A stretch of 60,000 bases of DNA from Nematostella vectensis (lineage: Eukaryota > Cnidaria > Anthozoa > Actiniaria > Edwardsiidae), in the NCBI RefSeq assembly GCF_932526225.1, contig NC_064040.1, forward strand, positions 13,866,856 through 13,926,855, in the 5' to 3' direction. The translations under genes and the position numbers were made by a program. Below, piece after piece: positions 1 to 12,300 of this stretch (positions are counted from its first letter, which is position 1; each line of letters starts with the position of its first letter). The notes beneath the pieces are model-generated. The model was not told the origin of the DNA, did not search any database, and worked only from the letters and a program-made list of their open reading frames with translations.

Positions 1-45
1 TATTTTGAAATATTTTTCGCGTTTTTCGTTAAAAATCATCGGATA

Positions 46-290
46 TTGTCACCAGTTTACTTCTGTAGGTCCAACCGAAACCTCAACCATTAAAAGGCAA
101 TAAAATCCATTTCAATCCACGCTATTTAACAGGCCATCCGCTCTAAATTATCAATCACATCCTCAAAGAAACTTCCAATAGACACACTGCTTCCACTATT
201 TTAAAATATTTTTCGTGTTTTTCGTGAAAAATCATAGGAGATTGTTACGTATTCGACCGGAAGTAAACTTGTGACAATGCGGCTTTTAAG
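46..290. mobile_element. MITE (CACCAGTTTACTTC family), copy 1, next to a partial copy at 1-45
   Basis: Left end ATTGTCACCAGTTTACTTC, right end GGAAGTAAACTTGTGACAAT. Internal CCATCCGCTCTAAATTATCA is shared with the copies at 27350-27592 (inverted) and 51910-52126. Bases 1-45 match the right part of another copy, so two copies may be joined here. Confidence 0.75.
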
Positions 291-365
291 AGACAATACA
301 ACTAGTTGCATCTTGTGGCATGTTTTTTATCCTCTTTTACTTACGTATTCAAATGTGTCTTTCAG

Positions 366-3300
366 ATGGAACATTTGAGTTCAGTGGCCCTTTCCAACCC
401 CTCAAGCGTGCCCAGTATGTGCTCGTGGATCTAAAGTAAGTACAAAAAGAACTCGCAGACAAAGGCCAACATATAAGTGGCTTGTAAAATCAAAGTATCA
501 ATAATATGTTCTGTTTGACTTAGGTATGTTCTACAGCATAAACCTGAAACATGGACAGAGAGGCTAAGAGAAAAGTTCATTTGTTTCCTTGAAGTCTTCT
601 TTACCCTCCTTAAAATGATGCAGGTTGGCAGCATGTCTGTATTACCAACATTTCTTTCTGTCTTTTTAATATACACTAATACTTTATTTTGATTTTGGAC
701 CCTTATATAGTGTGCATCTTTATTTAGACTAATGCCTAGTGCACACTAGTGACATAAGAACATAACAACATGGACATAATGACATAAAATATGTTCATGT
801 TGTTATATTGGGCTTATGTCAAAATGTCGGACCATTCACACTTGAACATAAAGATACACGCGCCTATGTCATTATGTCTTTATGTCACTAGGTTGCACCA
901 GGCATAAGTGTCCTGGGGCCGGTTCCTAGAAGGCAGGTTAGCACTAACCCAGGGATAAATACGGTTATCTCGACATTTCATTAAATGAAAAGGACATTCA
1001 TTCCTGGGTTAGCATTGACCTGCTTTATAGGAACCTGGCCCTGATAACTTGTGTTGGAATAGTTCGTATTAGTTCAAGTGTCCTGATAGCCTGTTTCCAT
1101 GTGTTAGGGGATGGACATGGTCACGCGTAAGACAGGGCAGCACATAGAGACTGACCCTGAATGGGAGTCGGCCTTCACCATTCAACTGCGTATGATGCCT
1201 ATCTTCACCATGGTCAACGATTGGTGTGTTGGCGATGTGAGTACGACTAACGATTGATGTGTTAGTTTTATGAGAATAGTCTACGGTTGATGTGTTAGTT
1301 ATGTGTTAGTTATATATATGGATATACCATGCGAGCTGCATGAGGAAGATGGCGGCTAAGAGTGGGTCTCCGGTGTTTATGATATTTGCTGTGCTATTTT
1401 GTCATCTTGTGTTTTGTAACCCGGACCCAAAGCTCTCTAAGATCATCGCCGAGCCGTATATGGAAAATCAGCTTCTGCCTTCATCGTGTTTTAGAGTAGT
1501 GGCAGTTATCGATCTTGGCCAGCTCGTTAAGGTCTCTTTGTCGAAGTTTGGTTTTCGGAAAACACGTCTGAGTCTTTGAAGATGGTAAAAGCGAGGACAA
1601 ACTGTGTTAATGGTAGCCGGACATGATCCACCAATCGACATTACATTACATCTATTCTGATGTGTCTATGAATCCTGGCCCTCAGCATAAGAACAATTTA
1701 AATCATACCAAGACGAAACCAAAAAATCTTTCGCGCCATTATTCAAATCTGGTACGAATTCCATTGACAGAGCCGGCAATTGAGCTCGCTTCTTAGATCT
1801 ACTGTCATCAATGGGTCTACAGCAGCACATTAACTTCCCTACTCATATCTCTGGGAACACCTTGGATTTGCTTATCTCAAGGACTCTAGATTCCAGTCTC
1901 ATACATGATGTCCGACCTGGCTCTTATTTCTCAGACCATTGTATAGCATTTTTCGCCATAAATGTTTCAATGCCGGAGTTCTCTAGGAAAAAGGTATCCT
2001 TTATGAAGGTGAAGGCTATTGACACGACAGCATTCATGAGTGATTTGTCTGCCTCGGAACTGTGTCAGGACCCACATTCGGAGACTGTGCAATTGGTCGA
2101 CTGTTATAACAAAGCACTTGCTGGATTACTCGATCGCCATGCGCCACTCAAGACGAAAACAATTACAGTCAGACCCCATGTGCCCTGGTATTCTGAGAAA
2201 ATCCGTGAGGCTAAGAGAGTGCGCAGGCGCGCAGAAAGGAAATGGAGAACTACTAGGTCTGCTGATGATCTCGCCTCATTCAAACGACACAAAAATCATG
2301 TGACGTATTTGCTGAAAGAAGCCCAAATCTGCTTTTTTGATTGACTTTGTCAGTCAGAATTCTGATAATCAAGGCAAGGTTTTTCGTGCTGTGAAAGATC
2401 TTTTAGTGGAAAAGAACTCACTATGCTTCTCGGACTATGCGGATTAATCAGCATTGGCAAACGACATAGGAAAGTATTTTGTGGAAAAAATCAACCTACT
2501 GCGTGATGAGCTTGACAAGGGTTGTAGTGCCTCGGAGAATGTTGTTTGAGGGGGTGACGTCGGACAGCTTTGATCTGCGTTTTGGTGTCCCACAAGGCAG
2601 CGGTCCTGGCCCGCTTCTGTTTGTACTTTACACCTCCAAGCTCTTTGAGATAGTACAAGCCCATTTGCCGGATGCACATTGTTTCGCTGACGACACACAA
2701 CTTTATCTATCTTTTGATCCCAATAGTGAGACGGACCTAGCGGATTCTTTGGATGCTATGGAACGATGCATCAATAACTTACGTACTTGGATGTACCAGG
2801 ACAAGTTAAAAATCAATGACGATAAAACTGAATTTCTTGTTATCGGATCGAAACAACAGCTGTTGAAAGTAGATAATTGTTCAGTTCGTGTTGGCAATAT
2901 AGATATTATGCCCATTTCAGAAGTGCACAATCTTGGTGCCTTGTTCGACTCACATTTTTTTATGTCGACCCATATTTCTAAGTCTTGTAGTTCAGCGTTT
3001 TTCTGGCTGCACAATATTAAGAGAATAAGCCAATTTTTGGCTAGGGATAAAGTAGAAATGGTGTTACCTGCCTTTGTTACCAGTAGAATAGATTATTGTA
3101 ATGGACTCCTTTATGGACTACCAGAACGAGAAATGGGTAAATTGCAAAGGGTGCAGAATGCTGCAGCTAGGCTGCTCACGTCATGCAAAAAGTATGATCA
3201 TATTACGCCTGTGCTAAGAAATCTTCATTGGTTGCCTGTAAGGTAACGGGTTAAATTTAAAATCTTGCTAATCACTTTCAAAGCTCTTCAGGGGCTAGCT

Positions 3301-6300
3301 CCTTGTTACATAACTGATCTCATTAGAATTAAGAATAACGCGCGCTATTCACTGCGCTCAAATGAGGGCCTTTCTTTAATGCATCCCCCAGGAAAAATGA
3401 TGAAGTCTTTCGGTGACAGATCGTTTAGTGTTGCTGCACCTACATTATGGAACGCTCTCCCTGCAAATCTTCGCACCATCAATTGCAGAACCTTAAATTT
3501 TAAAGGGCAACTTAAGACTCATCTTTTTAAATTAGCTTTTAACACTTGATATCACATAATCATCAATATAAAGAGATTTTTAATTTATTTTTATTATTTT
3601 ATTTTTTATTCAATATTTTTCCTATGAATCTGTTATTTCATATTATTTCCGATCATAATTGTAAATTTTATTGTATATATTAGTTAAACATTTAGTTATA
3701 TTGTAATGCGCTTTTGATCATTATATGAAAATAGCGCAATATAAATTGATAAATTATTTATTTATTATATGTGTGGTCAACGATTGGTGTGTTAGTTTTG
3801 TATGGTCAACAATTGAAGTGTTTGTATGTTTAACGATTGATGTGTTAGTTATGTATGTTCAACGATTGGTGTGTTAGTTATGTGAATATGGGCAACGATT
3901 GGTGTGTTAGTTATGTAAGTTTGGTCAACGATTGGTGTGTTAGTTATGTGAGTTTGGTCAACGATTGGTGTGTTAGTTATGTGAATATGGGCAACATTTG
4001 ACTCACTATTAGTGATGTCAGTTTGACTTATGTTTTGATGATTGGTCTTGAATGATTGGCCTAACCAACAATCAAGAGGCATGTCTAATATCATGTAACA
4101 GCCTCACTTTCCTTTTGACAATCGTTCTTTATCTTCATCATGCTTTTGTTCCAGTTGTTGGTGTATCAAAATTCCGTACTAGATGCTTTAAAGGCGCTAT
4201 TAGAAACAGGCAAGAAATACCCTGAGATGAGCCTCAAGGATGAAAAAGGTAACGATGCATTCAGGGTTTTTCCTGAACCATGTTATTTATCATACTCAAT
4301 AAAGGTAACGGTACATTCAGGGTTTTCCCTGAGCCTTTATATCTATCATCGTGGTAAAAGAAGCGATGTTCTCAGCGTTTTCCCTAATCCCTGATATTTA
4401 TCAAGCCTAGTATTTACACAAGTACACCCGTTGTTGCTCTTGCTCTATCGTTTTGAAGAAATTAGGACGTCCTATATTTCTCAGTCAAGAACTTAGAGAG
4501 CGTAAAACACCATAAATAGCATTTCACCGTCTAGTTTTCTTAGATAGTATGGTATACTTAGGGCATTACTGTCATTTGTAATGTTTTCCGTATGGTAACA
4601 CAGCTGAAATACACTTGTTCTTTTCTTTCTTTATAAAGTTGCCGGACAGACGTACAAGGTCATCAAGTACAATGTTGCCAAGGCTCCAGTATCTATTCAC
4701 CTTCCAGTCTCAAGGTTTCTTGCAGGTGCAGTAAGAAGGAATTAGGTTTGTCATGGGTAATGTATAAATGGCCGAATCCTTGTCTGTGAAAGCCGGTTGC
4801 TTACAGGCACATAAACAAGAACGCTACATCTTGTCTCGATTTTACACCTGATAATCTGTACATAGTACAGCTGGTAAAGCTTGTTAGTTTGTGCTGAGGA
4901 CGGAAAACCTTTGAGCAGGGCATGATTTAACAAACATAAATCACGTCTGTACTGGAAATCAAAACCGGGACCCATACCTAAATATAGTATTCAGAATGTT
5001 GGGACTCTGGTAGGAAAATTAATTATCTTCTTAAATTTGTACGCCTTGTAATTCCAGGACTTATCCTTGCTTGTGACAAGTTCAACCTCACACTGAATGA
5101 GCTCTTTAACTTTGAGAATGAGGTAGGTAGCAAGATATTTACTTGGTCATTAATTGCATTGTCTTGTTGGTAGCAAGATGCTCACTTGGCTATTAATTGC
5201 ATTGTCTTGTTAGTATGTGTGTTCTTTACCCATCAACAAAGATTCCTTTCATAGGAAGTTGGGCCAGTGCAGTGTTCTTATTTTGTCTTCTAATAGTTCA
5301 AGTACAGTCAACTTTAAGCTACACCTGAATGAACAGTTCACTAGAAGTGCGCCTATGTCTTTCTAACCACACATTTATAAAATATGTTTAAACTGATTTT
5401 TTTATATCCACTGACAAAGATGCTGATTAGTGATACACATAGTTCCCAATTGTGTGGTAACCTTTATTTCATGTAGCATGACAGGCTCAAACTGTTTCTG
5501 GTGGAGTACCCCCTGCGAGCATTAGCCATGGTGGCCCAGGTGCATGCCGGGATGTGGAGAAGGAATGGTTATGCCATCATGAATCAGGTATCACTTTATG
5601 TTCCCAAAACCTAACCCGAACAAAATACCACGATCCCTTACCAGAACAAGACTTCATAATTTCTAACCTAACCCGAACAAAGCATTATTATCACTTACCC
5701 GAACAAGACTTCATAATTTCTAATCCTAAACCTAACAAAACATTATGATCCTCCTAGAAATAGTCACGTTCATAGAAGTCACGTCGTTACTCATGCTACC
5801 AGCAGTAAAATAGGACCTGTTATCGTCATACATATAAACAGAATTAAGTTTAACTGCCCAATACAATAGCATCTAATGCTAGATGTCAAATGTGTGTGTA
5901 GGTTTACCATTACCAAAATGTCAAGTGCCGCACTGAGATGTACGACAAAGATGTCATTATGATGCAGGTATGTCATGGGCACACCCAAAAACAGCTTCCC
6001 AACACATAGCATCAAAGATTCCTACTTTACCCAATAAACTTCTTGTGACATTCAAAAGGGATGTACATGATCTTTATACTTTTCTTGTGTTAGCGTGTAA
6101 TTTTCATTTAAAAGGTCTCTTTGTTTTACCTCGGAGGATTGAGGTATTTACTTGGAACCATTCGTTGTTAGCCTCTCTTAAAAGGTCTCTGTGTTTTCCC
6201 TCAAGGGGTCGGGTGTGTATGGAAACATCCTTTCTTAGCGTCTAATGTTTGGTCTTGATGTTCAACATTAGGCTGCTGCTGGATACATGGATGCAAACCA

Positions 6301-9300
6301 TTTCCTTGTGATGGTGCTGGACAAGTTTAACATGGTAGACTGGTTCATGTAAGTATTGACCGAAAATTCTTTACTGTTTATTTTTAAGGAAGAACATACA
6401 GTGCATTACGCCAACTCTAGCACAAAAGATATGTGTCCAAGCATATACAAAAGAAATATATCTAAGCATACACAAAAGGAATGTGTCCAACCATACAAAA
6501 AGAAATGCGTCTGCTGTCGAAAAAGAAAAAAAAATGCATATTACAAGTATTGTTTTTACTTTATGTTGGTTGTAATTTTCATCTGTTTTGCTACAGGCCA
6601 ACGTTTGACGAGTCTAAATATGATGGGGTAAGTATCACATTGAAAAACTTGAAATAATAGTTCTAAACATTCAACCAAAGACCCACATTTGATAGCAGGC
6701 GAGCCTTCTTAACCTTTCGTGGCTAATTGCTAACGCAACTTCTGTTTAATACAGGATAGTTTTGAATATTTAATGGGAACCGTAAAACACGTACCCCATC
6801 ACCCAAACAAAATCCAGCCTACAGGCCTGTACAGCATCCATCTATTAACCCAATACCTGTGTGACCATCCATCTATTAACCCAATACCTGTGTGACCATC
6901 CATCTATTAACCCAATACCTGTGTGACCATCCATCTATTAACCTAATACCTGTGTGACCATCCATCTATTAACCCAAGACATGTGTTCCCATCTATCTAT
7001 TAACCCAATACCTGTGTGACCATCCATCTATTAACCCAATACCTGTGTGACCATCCATCTATTAACCCAATACCTGTGTGACCATCCATCTATTAACCCA
7101 ATACCTGTGTGACCATCCGTCTATTAACCCAATACCTGTGTGACCATCCATCTATTAACCCAATACCTGTGTGACCATCCATCTATTAACCCAATACCTG
7201 TGTGACCATCCATCTATTAACCCAATACCTGTGTGACCATCCATCTATTAACCCAATACCTGTGTGACCATCCATCTATTAACCTAATACCTGTGTGACC
7301 ATCCATCTATTAACCCAATACCTGTGTGACCATCCATCTATTAACCCAATACCTGTGTGACCATCCATCTATTAACCCAATACCTGTGTGACCATCCATC
7401 TATTAACCCAATACCTGTGTGACCATCCATCTATTAACCCAATACCTGTGTGACCATCCATCTATTAACCCAAGACATCTGTGACCCTCCATCTATTAAC
7501 CCAAGACATGTGTGACCCTCCATCTATTAACCCAAGACATGTGTGACCATCCATCTATTAACCCAATACCTGTGTGACCATCCATCTATTAACCCAATAC
7601 CTGTGTGACCATCCATCTATTAACCCAATACCTGTGTGACCATCCATCTATTAACCCAATACCTGTGTGACCATCCATCTATTAACCCAATACCTGTGTT
7701 CCCATCCATCTATTAACCCAAGACATGTGTTCCCATTCATCTATTAACCCAATACCTGTGTGACCATCCATCTATTAACCCAATACCTGTGTGACCATCC
7801 ATCTATTAACCCAATACCTGTGTGACCATCCATCTATTAACCCAATACCTGTGTGACCATCCATCTATTAACCCAAGACATGTGTGACCCTCCATCTATT
7901 AACCCAAGACATGTGTGACCATCCATCTATTAACCCAATACCTGTGTTCCCATCCATCTATTAACCCAAGACATGTGTGACCCTCCATCTATTAACCCAA
8001 GACATGTGTGACCATCCATCTATTAACCCAATACCTGTGTGACCATCCATCTATTAACCCAATACCTGTGTTCCCATCCATCTATTAACCCAATACCTGT
8101 GTGACCATCCATCTATTAACCCAAGACATGTGTGACCCTCCATCTATTAACCCAATACCTGTGTTCCCATCCATCTATTAACCCAATACCTGTGTTCCCA
8201 TCCATCTATAAACCCAATACATGTGTGACCATCCATCTATTAACCCAATACCTGTGTGACCATCCATCTATTAACCCAAGACATGTGTGACCCTCCATCT
8301 ATTAACCCAAGACATGTGTGACCATCCATCTATTAACCCAATACCTGTGTTCCCATCCATCTATTAACCCAATACCTGTGTTCCCATCCATCTATTAACC
8401 CAATACCTGTGTGACCATCAATCTTTTAAATCAAGACATGTGTGACCATCCATCTATTAACCCAAGACATGTGTGACCATCCATCTATTAACCCAATACC
8501 TGTGTTCCCATCCATCTATTAACCCAATACCTGTGTGACCATCCATCTATTAACCCAAGACATGTGTGACCCTCCATCTATTAACCCAATACCTGTGTTC
8601 CCATCCATCTATTAACCCAATACCTGTGTTCCCATCCATCTATAAACCCAATACATGTGTGACCATCCATCTATTAACCCAATACCTGTGTGACCATCCA
8701 TCTATTAACCCAAGACATGTGTGACCCTCCATCTATTAACCCAAGACATGTGTGACCATCCATCTATTAACCCAATACCTGTGTGACCATCCATCTATTA
8801 ACTGATTACCTATGTTCCCTGTGTAGGACCAGCTTAGTCAAATGCTAACTCTAGCGGAGGAAGTCATGTCTCTCATCATTGCTGTAATCGGTAAGACCTC
8901 CTTACTCACGTTTAACCTATTATATGTCAGTGGTACTTACGTTAATGGTACCCCAAAACGTAGTTTTGTTTTCTGGCCCAGCAAAATGAAAGCGCAGTGT
9001 AGCAGTCATGTTCTTCCTCAAGCATTTAACAAATTATATATTCAAGTTATTCAATAATATATATGGTTCCTGGCTCACCGGCGACTCAGAGTTTCATGCT
9101 ATGCAATCGTCAGGCTCTGGTGTTACCTAACAGTTCAACTCCCTTTATAGTTCGTTGCATAAAATTTGTTCTCATGCCGGCATTTCGTAACTAGCTCTGT
9201 TCGTTTGTTTAGGAGCGTAAGTCACGTGCGGTCAGTATCTTAAGCTTCTCGGCTAGGCAAAGATTGCAGCGTGACGGGCTGCCGTTGTATGCTTTAGCGC

Positions 9301-12300
9301 GCTGAATTAATACCATTTAATACTATGCTTCACGCCTTTGCTTTTCAATTTCCAGACGTACTTTGAAAGTGTCGTGGAATTAGATTTGCTCTGTGTTTTA
9401 AATGATGCTTTATGGCTATTAAACCTTGTCTTAAATGCGTACTCGGTCATTCCATTCAAGTTAAATACCTTGGATGCGGAATCCAGTTTTGTTTTCTGGG
9501 CCACCAACAAGAAAAGCAGTTTTATTACATATGAATTATTTGCGTGACAGGGGGAGTGATAGACGCCTGTGATGTAACGCGAGCTGACTATTATTTCAGA
9601 TGAATTATTTGCGTTACAGGAGAGCGTAACACGCCAGGGATCTTACATGTAACGCGAGCTGACTGTTATTTCATATGAATTTTTTGCGTGACAGGGGAGC
9701 GTTACACGCCAGCGATCTCACATGTAACGCAAGCTGACTGTTATTTCATATCAATTATTTGCGTGACAGGGGAGCGTTACACGCCAGGGATCTCACATGT
9801 AACGCAAGCTGACTTATTTCATATGAATTATTTGCGTGACAGGGGAGCGTTACACGCCAGGGATCTCACACATCACGCAAGCTGACTGTTATTTCATATG
9901 GATTATTTGCGTGACAGGGGAACGTTACGCGCCAGGGATCTCACATTAATAACCTGAGTATCAGGCCCTCCTATGTTTCTATCGCGCCGGCGAGAAACAA
10001 GACAAGGGCCTGATACAAGTACTGTTCAAATCGCATGTTCTCATGCCGGATTCCGGCATGGCTCCAGATTGGTCGAAAAAAAAAAAGGGTACTCGAATGG
10101 GACGCGCTGATTGGTTCAGCTATATATAGTGCCCTAACCCGTCGACTGTTCGTTCTCAGAGTAATGGCGGACTTCAAAAGTGCTTTTGACCTTGCGTTAG
10201 CAGAATCAGAGAAATCGTTTTCTATAACATTTAAAAAAATATATATTTTCCTCTCTTCGTTTTCTTTGGAAAAATTCCGCCTGATACTCAGGTTAGATGT
10301 TCAAATGTTTTGCCAAGGCCGGTCATTGGGTGTGTTTATTTCTCATTGGTATCCGTTTTCGAAGCGAAGATCTATTAGTTATATCAAAGGCGCTGGAATT
10401 AGTAGTAGCTATCAATTTTTTTGGAAAGACCAGGCGCCGAATATTCGAGAAATTTGTATGTGAGAGCACGAAGAATGCTTGGGATTGTTTGCGGCACTTC
10501 CCGGGAGTTGTTGATCTTGTGAGCTTATCAAATAATGGCATTTGTGTTCAAGCAGCGGTTTGTCTATTTAGACGAAAAAGCCTGTAGTAAATTGGTGATG
10601 TGAATATGCTGTTGTAAGTTAGTGATGTGTGGATCTGTAGTCATATCGTAAATCTCCTGAGCCGTGAACTATCTTTGCGTTTCAAATCATTTAGCATAAA
10701 AAGTTACCCTCACCGTGGTTCGTCGTTACTAAAATTATTACCCTTGCATATAACACCAATGTAGTTTTGTTTTACACAAATGCTGTTTATAATTTGATTT
10801 GGGCATTTGATTGTGCCACCACGCGAGTCATTGGAAAATTGACAGCCGACGTATTTTGACAGTGGCCTGAAAAGGGGCGGCAGGCGTCGCGTCTAGTATT
10901 TGTGTCAGGCGTACTTTTATTTTTCCTCTCCGACTTTTGAAAAATAAAATCGCCTGGTACTCAAGCTACACATGTAACGCAAACTGACTGTTATTTTATG
11001 AATTATTTGCGTGACAGGAGAGCGTTACATGCCAGGGATCTCACACGTCACGCAAGCTGACTGTTATCGGCGCGAGATCATCCACAAGCTTTGTATCAAG
11101 CCCTTGTCCCACAGTGAGCTGTTGAAGGCACTGCCTCCTCCGGACTTTGACCTCGAGAATGAGCGCAGTTTGGACGATATCATCTCAGATGTCGCTATCT
11201 TCAGGTAGACAAACATAATGGCATTGATGGAATGATATCAGTGAGTAAGAGGGATGAGGCTTGTGTACCACTATTGGCATTCTCGGGGTTTTTCACATCT
11301 ATTCTTTTCTGTTAAAATTCGGGCCAATCAGAATAGGGCTTATGTATCTCAGGAGGCCGCGGGGGGTCTAAAAAGCGGTTTCGTCTGCTGATGCGCGGTA
11401 ATAGGGTCCTTGGAGATTCGAAATGATTGGCAATGTATGGCGATATTGCGTGACAACAGTTGGTAACTAGCAGAACATAGCAACGTTAAATGAATATGAG
11501 TAACGTGTGCCATGGCGAGATTGTGTGACAGCGATAAGTAAAAATAAGTATTTAAAATCGTTGAAAAAGCAATATGCAATGAAAAGTGTGACAAAAATGT
11601 GTGAAGGTAGTTACGCTCGAGGGGAAGAAAAGTATAACAGCACTATTATCAAGGCACTTTATATGTAAGGGGTTTGTCTTGCCTGGAGTGTCATTGTTGT
11701 AATTTATAGAAAACCTGGCGTCACTGGCAAAGGTCTCTACGAACTAAAAGAAGAGCATTACAAGGAGTTCAACCCGTTCTTTTTCCATTACACTAGGATA
11801 GAACAGGCCAAGGTTAGTAACCAAATATCCTCGGCTATCCTATTATTTTATCCCTTCTTCTCATACACACGTAGCAACTTGCCTCGTACCGACAAACGCA
11901 ACAACGTGTCTTTGCCCCCCGTCATACGCACCTGTTTCTATGGCTTCAGGTGTGCCACCCCTTACCACCAAGCTTTTTGTCAAAGACCTTAGGCGTGAAT
12001 TACCGTGAGCTTATTATTGTTTCAGGCTGAAGAACAGCAGAGGAAGCGTGCCAAGAAAGAGAAAATTGCGTACTGTAAGTATCGTAAAAATGCATGTGGT
12101 TTTTTTTAACCTGCCAATTTTTGTCTACTGCTAAACCGTTTTTTAGGTTCGTCAATCAAACTTTTGTTTCTCAATGAAATATCCATTATGCCTTTGTGTT
12201 TGTAACCAATCAGAGGTCACACGTCCCTGCTATATGGCTGATTAGCAGTTGTCAAGAGCCCGTAGAATGCTTGAATGCAGAATTATCAAAATCAGAATAA

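Noticed and set aside
3849-4094. 81-codon - strand frame with repeated HITNTPIV blocks
   Set aside because: Antisense translation of the exon 3 donor array.
6830-8820. Regular short repeats that superficially resemble a CRISPR array
   Set aside because: There are no unique spacers; units are contiguous 31-bp repeats, the host is a eukaryote and the array lies in an intron.
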